Source of the DNA: Hordeum vulgare subsp. vulgare
Lineage: Eukaryota > Streptophyta > Magnoliopsida > Poales > Poaceae
Length of the DNA: 64,000 bases
NCBI RefSeq assembly: GCF_904849725.1
Contig: NC_058519.1
Location: 359,817,974-359,881,973 of the forward strand
Reading direction: 5' to 3'
The notes below the pieces were generated by a model that searched no databases, was not told the DNA's origin, and was given only the letters and a program-made list of their open reading frames with translations. The translations under genes and the position numbers were made by a program. Shown here piece after piece: positions 46,561-57,764 of this stretch. Position 1 is the stretch's first letter; each line of letters opens with the position of its first letter.

Positions 46561-48071
46561 TGATACGTCTCCAACATATTTATAATTTGTCATTGTTCCA
46601 TGCTATTATATTATCATTCTAGGATACTTTTGAGTAATTATTTACCAATTTATATTGTTTTTTAGCACTAACCTATTGACCCAGTGCCCACTGCTAGTTC
46701 TTGTTTTTGTGTGTTTTTTGTTTCGTAGAAAATCCATATCAAACGGACTCCAAATGCGATAAAAATTTACATAGATTTTTTGGAATATATATGAATTTTG
46801 GGAGTCGGGATCAACACAACACGCTTCTCAAGGGAGGTAGAATCCAACACGGCACGACCGAGGGGGTCGTGCCCTAATGGCTTGTACCCACCCCGTAAGT
46901 AGGTTGGAGCTCTCCTTTGGCGCAAGAAAGATAATTCTCTGATTGAATCCCCTCAAAATTTTAGCCCGATCAGAGTTATGGATCTCCAGATTTAGGAAAC
47001 GGTGAAGGGCCGGAAAATAGGTCTCGAAAACAGGAGAGAAACAAAGAGAGAGATCCAATCCCGAAGGGCTACTGTCCTTCGGGAGCCATGGCAGCCATGG
47101 ACCAGAGGATAAACCCTCCTCCCATCTAGGGAGGAGGCCAAGGAAGAAGAACAAGGAGGGGCTCTCTCCCCCTCTCTCCCGGTGGTGCCGAAGCGACGCG
47201 GGGGCAACCATCATGACGACGATCTACACCAACAACTTTGCCACTATCACCACCAACTCTCCCCCCTCTATGCAGTGGTGTAAAATCTCTCTTCCACGAT
47301 GTAATCTATACTCAAACATGGTGCATAATGTGATATATTATTATCTAATGATGTGTGTCTATCCTATGATGTTTGAGTAGGTTTCTTTTGGCCTACGGGT
47401 TAATTGTGATGTGATGTTATTGATATGAGTTGTCTGTTGATATGGTGTTGTCCTAGTGTGCCTTCTGTGAGGCGCACACGTGAAGGATTAACACTAGAGG
47501 GTTTGTAATATGTTCATGTTTCTCTTATAGTGGGTGGCTAGAGTGACAGAAAGTTACACCCGAGTAAGGGAGTTGTGTGCATACGGGAGTAAAGATGAGT
47601 TGATGTTTAATGCTATGGTTGGGTTTTACCTTAATGATCTTTAGTAGTTGTGAATGCTTGCTAGAGTTCCAATCATAAGTGCATATGATCCAAGTATGGA
47701 AAGTGTGTTAGCATATACCTCTCCCTCATTGAATATGATAAGTTTCTATCATGTTATATTCAATTGCATATGGACAATATTTCTCCTGCGTTACACAAAA
47801 AGCTTTCTCCTAAATAGCCCATAACTTTTATTTACTTGCTATTTTTTTCTTGCAAAAAAATCTATTACACGTACTAAGTATTTCTAGTTTCCTTCCCGTA
47901 AATTAGTTTCATACTTGTTCTAGGTAAAGTAAGTGTTAGCGTGCGTAGAGTTGTATCGGTGGTCGATAGAACTTGAGAGAATACTAATTCTACCTTTAGC
48001 TCCTCGTTGGGTTCGACACTCTTACTTATCGAAAAAGGCTACAAACGATCCCCTACACTTGTGGGTTATCA
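46561..48071 (+). repeat. 3' LTR of the Athila-type element
   Basis: 1511 bp, start TGATACGTCTCCAACATATT, end GTGGGTTATCA. Confidence 0.9.
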
Positions 48072-50300
48072 GTGCTAGCTTGTGAGGTTTTTGTTGATCC
48101 AGTCCGAGAACAAAATCGCCTTCCTACAAGGCGCGCCCTCTGACCTATCTGTTGTGGTAGCGCCCCAAATCATGTTGATATAGCGTTGGTATGATAAGGG
48201 ATAGATCCCTTTATTCATCAAGGAGATCCAGACTGTCATGTCACGCTTCCATAGCTTCAACTTCGGGGTAAAGTCCCACTCGTGGGATTATGAAGCAGGT
48301 CACTCGACAAGACAAATTTGCACCCGTACAACATGAAGAAGGGTGTGTGGTTGGTGGAGCGATTCAGAGTCTTCCGTAAGCCCCACAGTACTGACGACAA
48401 TTCTTTGACCCAGGCTCCTACAGCTATGCCAGGTCCCTCAGGAGACATGGCTTCAATCCTTGTAAGATCATTCAGTTTGCTCGCTTTGCTTGTCCGTTCG
48501 ACTACGGGTGAGCCACACGGGCATAATTAACCCGAGTGCCTTGGGTGTAGAAGAACTCGCATAACTCGTCCGAGTCAAAGTTGGACCCGTTATCCGTGAT
48601 GATATCATGGGGAACTCTGAATCTGAAGATGATCTGCCTCTTGAAGCTGATGGCGATCGCCGAGTCCAAGCTCATTATGGGCTTCGCTTCTATACACTCG
48701 GTGAACTTGTCCAAAGCCACTAGCAGGTGGTGAATCCACTCGTCCCGGTCTGTAGGGGACCAACCATGTCAAGACCACAAATGGCGAATGGCCAGGTGAG
48801 AGAAATTGTCTTTAGTGCGGATACGGGCTTGTGCGACTAACTCTTGTAGAACTAGCACCCAACACATAACTCTATAATGTCCCTTGTTGCCTCATTGGCT
48901 CGGGGCCAATAAAAACCCGATCAGAAGGCTTTGGCGACCAACGTCCGAGAGGACGCGCGATGGCCACAAGTTCACGACTGAATCTCATGGAGGATCTACA
49001 GCCCTTCCTCTCGTAAAATGCATCGTTGAGTGACTCGTGTGGTGCTTTTCTTGTATAACTGACCCTCCCATCACCGTGAAGGCCTTGAATCGTATGAGAA
49101 TAACGCGGGATTCCACTTTGTCTTTAGGTAGTTCTTGCCGGAGAAAGTATGATATAGAGGGTTGAGTCCACTCGGGGATTATCACCAACATATCATGGAC
49201 TAAATCATCCACCGCTGGGACGTCAACCACACTCGGGTCGGATGGGCCAATTGCTTGTGGGGGCTCACCCTTGAAGGGGTCTTCTTTAATCGTAGGGGTG
49301 CGTAGATGTTCAAGGAACATGCCTTTCAGTACAACTCACTGAGTGGACCCAATTTTGGCTAAGTCATCCACTTCTTGGTTCTTGGCCCAAGGAATGTGAT
49401 CTAACTCCAAGCCCTAAAAAATATTCTCAAGCTTTCCGAAGGCGTTGCAATAATGAGTCATGGCCGGGCTCCGAATGTCACACTCCTTCATTACCTGGTT
49501 CACAATGAGGTCTGAGTCACCGTAAACCATCAAAAGGCGAATGCCGAGTGAGATGGCCATACGGAGCCCATAGAGGATGGTTTCGTACCCGACCTCATTG
49601 TTGGAAGAATTGAAGTGAATTTGAAGCACATAGATTAGTGGTCTCCCCTGGGGAGGAACTAGGACCACTCCAATTCCCGAGCCATGGAGCATCTTAGATC
49701 CATTGAAGAACATATTCCAATGCTCATGGAGGTTTAGGGCAGGCTCCTCTTCAATCCAATCGGTCAGGAAATCCGCCAAAGCTTGAGATTTAATTGATTT
49801 TATGGCTTCAAACTTAATATCTAATGGGAGGAGCTCAATCGCCCATTTTGCCACTCGGCCAGTGGTGTCTCTATTATTCAAGATCTCCGACACGGGAGCA
49901 TCACTGATAACCTTGACTAAGTGATCTTGAAAGTAGTGAACCACCTTATTCACGGTCAGGTAGATGTCGTAAAACAACTTCTCATAATGCGGGTACCTTC
50001 ACTTGGAAGGGGTCAGAACTTCTGAGATGTAGTAGATGGGTCGTTGAACTTTGGATGCCTTTGCGTGCTCCTCGCGCTCCACAGTGAGGACAGTTCTGAC
50101 CACTTGGCTAGTGGTTGGAATGTACAAGAGAGAGGCTCTCGGTTGCCCGAAGCAGCTAACACCGGCTAGGTGGATATCAAGGCCTTTAGTTCTTGGAACG
50201 CTGCGTGAGCCTCAGTCGTTCACTCGAACTTGTCTGGTTTTTCATCAATCGATAAAGAGGCAGCGCCTGCTCACCGAGTCTTGATATGAATCGACTCAGG
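48072..50300 (-). pseudogene. Tat/Retand-type gypsy pol, RNase H and integrase part, broken
   Basis: Minus strand, right to left: end of the RT (SRFISRLGEQALPLYRLMK near 50290-50230), RNase H region (LFYDIYLTVNKVVHYFQDH, RVAKWAIELLPLDIKFEA, then MFFNGSKMLHGSGIGVVLVP near 49690, VYGDSDLIVNQV), a linker (49320-48985), and the integrase core (FRVPHDIITDNGSNFDSDEL near 48600, CVAHP-like end near 48505), continuing to GDFVLGLD near 48100. The catalytic DG of RNase H reads NG here and the frame shifts several times. The upstream gag, protease and RT are cut off by the Maximus element at 50301. This is the left part of the gene that ends at 39656-39500. Confidence 0.82.
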
Positions 50301-51783
50301 TGTAAAAGCATAGTCTGACCTAAGTTATTTTGATGGTTTATGACAAAACCTTTGCGGATTAATCGTGTGCTTTGAGCTTTCAGAGGTTATAAGGTGGCAC
50401 GAGACAGTTATTCTTCCCCTCTGATGTTAAACGAGAAGACGGAGTGTTTCGTATAGTTTAGTGTTGGTCGACCTGAGTCATAGGATAGTCCGTATTATCA
50501 AGAGGGGGTTCGCATTTGGAAATGTTGGGAGAATCATTCACGTACACATCCGTCACCACCTTTCCTTCTCATCTCTTTCGAGCTATCATCTTGTTGTGTA
50601 GTAAGCGGAAGTACCACTCGGAGTCAGACGGTAGTACTGCTTGCGCGGTAGTGCCGCTCCCTACATCCGTCCCAACTTCCGCTTAACTTTCCCAATATTT
50701 TGGTTCTGTTTAGCAATTATTTAGTGAGGGGAAGTGCTGATCGGAGTCGAGCAGTAGTACCGCTTGTGTGGTACTATCGCTCCCTACTTCCGTCCCAACT
50801 TCCACTTAACTTTCTCGATATTTCGATTCTGTTTAGCAAATGTTTTTGAGCTGAAGTTCTGCTCTGTTTCTTCCCTATCTAAGCTGAGATGTAGTACCGC
50901 TAACCGGAGCGGTAGTACCACTCCAGCAGAACTTCTGCTCCACTTCTCTTGTCTGTTTGGCTTCCCGACCCATTTCTTCCATGCAAGCGGAAGTACTGCT
51001 CCTCTGAGCGGTACTACCGCTCGTGCACAGTTTTTGGGAACAAAACGGTCACTTTGTTCCTCCACTATATAAGTGGGTCTTCTTCGCCATGGAGACTCAA
51101 CTTTTCCCCCCAAAGCTGCATTGTTGCTCCAAGCTCCATTTTAGCCCGATCTCTCTCCCTAGCCAACAAAACTTGTTGATATTCCTGGGTTTGGTTGAGA
51201 GGGCCTAGGTGTACATTTCCACCAAGAGAAATTTGATTCCCCACACTAATCCCTTGCGGATCTTGTTACTCTTGGGTGTTTGAGCACACTATATGGTTGA
51301 GCTCACCTCGAAACCATATTTCATTGTGGTGAAGCTTCGTGGTCTTTTTGGGAGCCTCCAATTAAGCTGTGGAGATTGCCCCAACCTTGTTTTTAGAGGT
51401 TTGGTCGCTGCCTTCAAGGGCACCACTTAGTGGAATCACGACACCTCATGTTGTGTGAGGGCTTCAGCAGAATATGGTGGCCTTAGTGGCATCTTGGGGA
51501 GCATTGTGCCTCCACACTGCTCCAATGGAGACGTACTTCCCCTCAAAGGGAAGGAACTTCAGAAACACAACCTCGTCTTCATCGGTTCCACTTGTGGTTA
51601 TTTCTTACCTTTACTTTTATTTACTTCTTGCTTTTATTGTTGTTGTTAGTAGCATATAGGTTGCTCACTTAATTTCATATATAGACAACCTATTTGTTGC
51701 TAAACCTAATTTGTTTAAAGAAAAGTTTAAAATTTATTAGTTGCCTATTCACCCCCCTCTAGTCAACCATATCGATCATTTCA
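50301..51783 (+). repeat. 5' LTR of the Maximus-type element
   Basis: Starts TGTAAAAGCATAGTCTGACC and ends CGATCATTTCA. It holds a 123-bp imperfect duplication (50631 and 50754 onwards), a 17-base inverted repeat GAGCGGTACTACCGCTC (51006-51022) and a TATA box at about 51066. Confidence 0.8.
51064..51073 (+). promoter_or_regulatory. TATA box of the Maximus LTR
   Basis: ACTATATAAG lies after the inverted-repeat block, with TCTTCTTCGCCATGG downstream; a likely LTR transcription start region. Confidence 0.6.
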
Positions 51784-53339
51784 ATTGGTATTAGAGCCTC
51801 GTCTCTTTATTAAGGGTTTCACCACCCAAATAGTATGGCTGGCAACAAGGAGCAGGTTGAGGAGGTGCCCGAGGGAGATGTTGTGAACTCGGTCACTCGA
51901 GAGGAGTTAAATGAGGTCATGTCCACATTTAAATCCTCAGTGGGTGTCTTAGTCAAGAACGTGCTTAAAGATTTCCCTGATATTTACAAACCGTCCACTG
52001 ACCCGTTGTTTGTGGATAATCCCACAACTTCGGATACAGGGGCCAATTCCGAAAAGAAAAATGCTAGTAGTGAAATATATAAATTACCTCATGGAACGAG
52101 TGGGGCAAATACATTTGCCTTGGTTCCTCCTCCCATGGTCTATAGAGGACCGGTACACCCACCGCATATTATTAATCTTGGTCCTCCACCAAAGCTTGTT
52201 AAGAATGATTTTTCTAACTGGGTTTTTCATACAAAGTCTCATTTGAACCACATCTCAACACAACTTTGGAGAATCATCGAGCAAGGCTACTACCCTCGTG
52301 ATCCAGGAAACCTCACACCAAGAGAAGAGGTTGACAATCAACTCAACCATTCAACCTTGTTCATCCTTCACGCGGCTGTTCCCATTGAAGATCTTGCTCA
52401 TTTGCGTCTCTTCACTCATGCCAAAGATTGTTCTGAGCACATCATTTCCATGTACAAGGGAAGTTCTAGTATTCAACAATCAAACTATGAAGTGATGCTT
52501 GATGAGGCCGATGAATTTGTTAGGATTGAGGATGAAGATCCTCATGAGCTATACCGAAGGGTGACGACTCTTGTTGTCGCTCACCAAGATCATGGAAGCA
52601 AGGATGTGGATGACAATTGGATCAAGCATAAAATTCTCAAGGCTATTATGCCCTTCAACAAATCCATGTCCTCTGTCATCCGTCAGAGGCCAGACTTTTA
52701 CTCCTTGTCTTCAAGCGATGTGTTGGGTGAGTTTATTGCCATGAACATATTGAACAAGACCTCTGACAATGCTCTTGCTCGTGTTCAACGGTCAAGAAAA
52801 GACTCCCAACCTTGCCTTGAAGGCCAAGGCTGAATTGGAGGAATATGAGGAAGAAGAAGAGGAATTGTGCCCTAAAGACACCAAGTATGCTTATCACGAG
52901 CATATGGCTCTTTGAAAAGGACGTGGATGTCACCTAGAGGGGGGGGTGAATAGGCGCTTTAAAATAGTTAAGGTTTAGGCTTGAACAAATGCGGAATAAA
53001 ACTAACGTTTAATATGTCAAGCACAAAAACTACAAACAACTAGGCTCACCTATGTGCACTAACAACTTATGCTAAGCAAGATAAACAACTAAGTGATAGC
53101 AAGATATATTACAATAAACAATATGTCTATCACAAAGTAAAGTGCATAAGTAAAGGGTTCGGGTAAGAGATAACCGAGGCACGGGGAGACGATGATGAAT
53201 CCCGAAGTTCACACCCTTGCGGATGCTAATCTCCGTTAGAGCGGTGTGGAGGCACAATGCTCCCCAAGATGCCACTAAGGCCACCGTAATCTCCTCACGC
53301 CCTCGCACAATGCAAGATGCCGTGATTCCACTAAGGGAC

Positions 53340-53455
53340 CCTTGAGGGCGGTCACAGAACCCGTACAAATGGCAACCCTTGGGGGCGGTCACCGAACCCG
53401 TACACGTGGCAACCCTTGGGGGCGGTTACCGGTACCCGTACAAATTGCTCGGGGC
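53340..53455 (+). repeat. 37-bp tandem repeat in the solo LTR, three copies
   Basis: GGGCGGTCAC(A/C)GAACCCGTAC followed by GTGGCAACCCTTGGG-type sequence is repeated three times at about 37-base spacing. Confidence 0.8.
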
Positions 53456-54378
53456 AACCTCAAAACCTAATTTGAGACCCCGACGCTTCCCGGAGCTTCA
53501 CACCACAATGATTGAGCTCCGAGACACCACCAAGCTTCTAGGACGCCAAAGCATCCACGAAGAACAATATCAAGGGTACTAAGTACCAAAGGTAGTAAGC
53601 TTCTCAACTTCTCACTTCCACGTATCACCGCGGAGAACTCAAACCGATGCAACTAATGCAATGGAAAGAACACACGAAGTGGTCAAGTCCCTCACACTCA
53701 AATCCCTCCACAACAACAAAAGCTATGGAGAAATATGAGAGGAAGAATAAGGAGCTCACAAAGAACTCCAAGATCAAGATCCAAGGGGTTCCCCTCACAT
53801 AGAGGAGAAAGTGATTGGTGGAGATGTGGATCTAGATCTCCTCTCTCTTTTCCCTCAAGAACAAGCAAGAATCATTGGAGGGATTGAGAGTAAGCAAGCA
53901 ACATCGAAAACATCATAGTAGTTGCATATGGACTCCGTTTTCGATGAACTCGAGCTTGTCATGAAGATGACCATAAGCTCTAAAACTCACAAAGAGAAAC
54001 ACCAAATAAGAACCAAGAAGTATGATGCAAGGATGCAAATGGTTTGAGCTCTCAACGAACGATACGATCAAGCTACTCACTTGAGAGCCCCCCTTGATAG
54101 TACATCAATCTATCCTAAACAGAAAACCTATCAAGGGCAAACCTATACCTTGCACCTCGTCCTCTTGAGCTAGATGATGATGATCTTGGCTTCCTCAAGA
54201 TGGACCACCTTTCTTGATTGCGTTGGCTTGATGAAGACTAGTTGATTGCTCCCCCATACTCACTATGGGTGAGCCACTCTTCAGCATATCTTCACAAGTC
54301 CATTGCCACCACAATGGACGGCAAGCTTCAAGCATGCTATCTTCGTGCTGATCCACTTGAACTTGCACATCGCAATCT

Positions 54379-55113
54379 TGATGACGATCACAACTTGACG
54401 TCATACTCCATGGGTTGTATGAGATCTTCCCTTTGACGCAAGCCCATGGAAACACACCTAACCCCCACATAGACCTCTCACGAAGACCATGGGTTAGTAC
54501 ACAAACACGTAATGGACAATGCTTACCATACCATGGGATCACCTGATCCCTCTCGGTACATCTTGTACGCTTTGTGTGTTGATCATCTTGATTTACTCTT
54601 TGTCTGAGATCTTGATCAACCATTGATGATGATCACAACTTGACGTCATACTCCATGGGTTGTATGAGATCTTCCCTTTGACGCAAGCCCATGTAAACAC
54701 ACCTAACCCCCACATAGAACTCTCACGAAGACCATGGGTTAGTACACAAACACGTAATGGACAATGCTTACCATACCATGGGATCACTTGATCCCTCTCG
54801 GTACATCTTGTACGCTTTGTGTGTTGATCATCTTGGTTTACTCTTTGTCTGAGATCTTGATCAACCATTGATGATGATCACAACTTGACGTCATACTCCA
54901 TGGGTTGTATGAGATCTTCCCTTTGACGCAAGCCCATGTAAACACACCTAACCCCCACATAGAACTCTCACGAAGACCATGGGTTAGTACACAAACACGT
55001 AATGGACAATGCTTACCATACCATGGGATCACTTGATCCCTCTCGGTACATCTTGTACGCTTTGTGTGTTGATCATCTTGATTTACTCTTTGTCTGAGAT
55101 CTTGATCAACCAT
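54379..55113. repeat. 245-bp tandem triplication in the solo LTR
   Basis: Units 54379-54623, 54624-54868 and 54869-55113 are nearly identical (units 2 and 3 differ at one or two bases), each from GATCACAACTTGACGTCATA to TCTGAGATCTTGATCAACCA. The 91-codon minus-strand frames in them are by-products. Confidence 0.92.
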
Positions 55114-57764
55114 GTGTCTCTATGACCATTCTTTGGATAATACCTTGAATACCATCTTTGTCATCATATAAACTCCTTGAACCCAACAGATGGACTTCAA
55201 GAAGTGCCTATGGACAAATCCTATAAATGTAACTTAAGGCAACCATTAGTCCATAGGAATTGTCATCAAGTACCAAAATCACATATGGAGATATATGCTC
55301 CAACACTCTTGCCTCAAGACAATTTTGGGGCAACAAGAGAAACTCAAAGCCAAATTTCTCCAAGAACAACTCAAATGGGCCAAAGGCCAGCAACGTGTGA
55401 GGACTTGCTACAACTATGGCAATGTGAGTCACTTTGTGGCTGACTATCCTTATGAGAAGAGGGAAGACAATGGTGGCAAACTTATTCGGAAAGACAAAGA
55501 AAAACCCTTCCCCAACAAGAACAACTTCTTCAAGAACAAGCCCCAAAATGTGTTGGTGGCTCAAGAGGAATACCTCCCCGATGAGGATGAGGATGATGAT
55601 GCAAGTGGTGAAGTGATGGGGATGGCCACCGTGGCCATTGCATCCTCTTCTCCAAGCAAGGCGTACCTCTTCAACGCCCCCAACGAGAACCGCATTGCCA
55701 AGTGACTTATGGCCAAGGCATCCAACAAGGTAACATCCAACATTAAAACTTCCAACCTCAATGCTACCATTTCCACTACATGTGTTAGTGGTGATGAAAA
55801 GGAAGAGGTAGAGGAGGAGGAACACTCCTTTGATAAATTCATGAGAAAACTCAAGGGTAAATCCAAGAAGCATTTTGTTGCTCTCTTGGAACAACTTGGA
55901 GAGGCTAATGACCTCGCTGAATCTCATGAAGAAACTATCTCTACATTACAAGGACATAGTTGTGACTATGCCGATGAGATTGCGGATCTTTCTGTTGCTC
56001 TTGAAGAAGAGTAAGGACTTCGTTTGACTCTTGAGGTGTCACACAACGATGACCTTTCTAAATAAAAAAGACCTTGATCATGCTCTTGTTCTTACTTGTG
56101 TGCTTCAATCTGAAAAGGTTGCACTTGGGCTTGACCATGTTAGACTCAAGTAAGATCTTGCAACACTTGATAAGGCTCACAAGGCCTTGAAGAATGTTCA
56201 TTCCTCTTTAAAAGAGTCTCATGCTCAACTTCAAGTAAAACTCACTAAGGAAATAGCGACTTGTTCTCCATTTGTTTTAACTGATAATCTCCATGCTACT
56301 AACTCTTGTTGTGATCATGCACATCTTGTGGAAGATAACACCAAACTAAAAGAGAATCTTGAGAAAGGCCTTGTGACATGCATCCAAGGTGAAAAATATC
56401 TTAATGACCTTTTGAACACTCAAAAGGAAGTGGTTGCAAAGGAAGGAGTTGGGTTTGCACCCAAGTCCAAGAAGAACAAGAAGAAGAAGAAGACCAAGCA
56501 ACCTCCCCAGCTTATGGAAACCTTTGTTAAAATTGGGGAGGGTACTCTTGAGAAGAAAAAGGACCAAGCTAAGGGTAGTAATGCCAAGAAGGGTAAAACC
56601 CCTCTACCCAACATAGCCGAGGACTTTAACCCCTCTTATGTTTTATGTCATGCCACTGATGGGAATGTTTTTGCTAAGTTTGTTGGTTCTTATGATCAGT
56701 ACATTGAATGGTCTATTTGGGTTCCGAAGACCCTTGTTACTAACCTGAAAGACCCATTAAAGAAAGGGTACCTAAATCCAAGCATTGATCTTATGCAGTA
56801 GTTTGCTTCAGGTGGGATGTCATGGTTGTTTGATAATGGAGCAACAAAACATATGAGCGGAAGAAAGGACTTGGTGGTGGACGTTCATCCCGACCCATCC
56901 ATTGCCACCCAAGTCTCCTTTGGTGATGATGTGATTTCAAAGGTATTGGGTCTCGGCAAGGTGGTAATTCTTCGGAACTTACCAATGAAAAGGTTATGCT
57001 TTTTGGGACCCTCGCATACAATTTACTTTCCATTCATCAACTTGCACTTATGGGCTTTAGTACCTTCTTTGGCATTGACTGTGTGGCCCTTTTATGAAGA
57101 AAGACTCTTAAAGTAGACTTTGTTGGGCATGTTGAGAGTGGTCTCTATGTGGTTAACATTTCAGAGTGACCCACTAAGACCGCAACTTGCCTAATGGCTA
57201 AAGTTGATGTGGGATGGATTTGGCATCGCCGGAGATCTTTGCAAAGTCTCCTCAAAGGGGATCACGTTCTTGGACTAACAAATGTGAGTTTCGCCAGAGA
57301 TCGTGCTTGCAGTGCTTGTATTGACGGAAAGATTCATGAGACAGCTCACGGCCCCACAACTACCATCTACTCAAAAAGAACCTTGGAGCTCCTCCACATG
57401 GATCTCTTTGGTCCTCCATCCTATGATAGTCTTGGGGGGAGAAAGTATTGCTTGGTGACAGTGGATGATTACTCAAGATATACTTGGGTTTACTTTTTCA
57501 AGAGAAAGAGTGAGACTCAACAAACCGTCATCGACTTTGCTAATGAAGCTCAACGACAACATAATGCAAAGATATTGATGATTATAAGTGACAATGGCAC
57601 CGAGTTTGAGAATTACACCTTAAATAAATTTATGAGTGATGAAGGAATCAAGCTTCAATACTCTCCTCCTTACACTCCTAAACAAAATTGTGTGGCGGAA
57701 AGGAAGAACCAGACGTTGATAGACGCGGCAAGAACCATGATGGCGGAGTTAAATCTTCGTATAG

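Larger units (their letters stand above)
39657..48071 (+). mobile_element. Complete non-autonomous Athila-type gypsy element, 8.4 kb
   Basis: LTRs at 39657-41376 and 46561-48071 both start TGAT(A/G)(C/T)GTCTCCAAC and end GTGGGTTATCA. Flanks are GTGCG (39652-39656) and GTGCT (48072-48076), a target duplication with one mismatch. A primer binding site (CGGCGCCGTTGTTGGGGAG) follows the 5' LTR. The interior has only small decayed frames and AAGCTTGGGGATG(T/C)CC motifs, no RT or integrase. Removal restores the surrounding pol frame. A 195-bp hAT-like MITE sits in the 5' LTR. Confidence 0.9.
29640..50300 (-). mobile_element. Tat/Retand-type gypsy retrotransposon with antisense ORF (interrupted)
   Basis: Reading leftwards on the minus strand: end of RT/RNase H and integrase (50300-48072, then 39656-39500), a tandem-repeat spacer (39345-38520), an antisense ORF on the plus strand (38282-31086) and a candidate 3' LTR (about 30669-29730). 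An antisense ORF with Transposase_28 similarity between pol and the 3' LTR is known for the Tat lineage. The copy is cut by a chromovirus (33289-36805), an Athila-type element (39657-48071) and a Maximus element at 50301, beyond which it is not seen again in this window. Confidence 0.7.
52913..55305 (-). mobile_element. Solo LTR, 2.39 kb, TSD CTCTT
   Basis: On the minus strand it starts TGTTGGAGCATATATCTCCA (55305) and ends ACGTCCTTTTCA (52913). CTCTT flanks it on both sides (52908-52912; 55306-55310), and the gag frame resumes exactly after it. No interior sequence remains, so it arose by LTR-LTR recombination. The common LTR phrase CACCCCCCCCTCTAGGTGAC (complement of 52929-52948) lies near its 3' end. 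Family not decided. Confidence 0.9.
51835..56801 (+). pseudogene. Maximus gag and following coiled-coil region, broken
   Basis: 51835-52833 encodes the gag start (MAGNKEQVEEVPEGD) with a UBN2/copia-gag segment (NDFSNWVFHTKSHLNHIS ... RRVTTLVVAHQDHGSKDVDD). A frameshift near 52797 moves the reading to a frame that reaches HMAL at 52912. There a solo LTR intervenes; gag resumes at 55306 with LASRQFWGNK. The zinc knuckle reads CYNYGNVSHFVADYP: two cysteines of C-x2-C-x4-H-x4-C are tyrosines. A stop follows near 55400 in one frame and another frame (to 55705) takes over. The part 55709-56801 is acidic, then coiled-coil and lysine-rich (KSKKNKKKKKTKQPPQ). The gag would form the virus-like particle; this copy cannot. 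Confidence 0.85.

Noticed and set aside
54195..55113. Repeated 91-142 codon minus-strand ORFs
   Set aside because: By-products of the 245-bp triplication within a solo LTR.
55208..55927. 239-codon minus-strand ORF, the longest of its region
   Set aside because: It is the antisense shadow of Maximus gag and runs across the solo LTR boundary at 55305.
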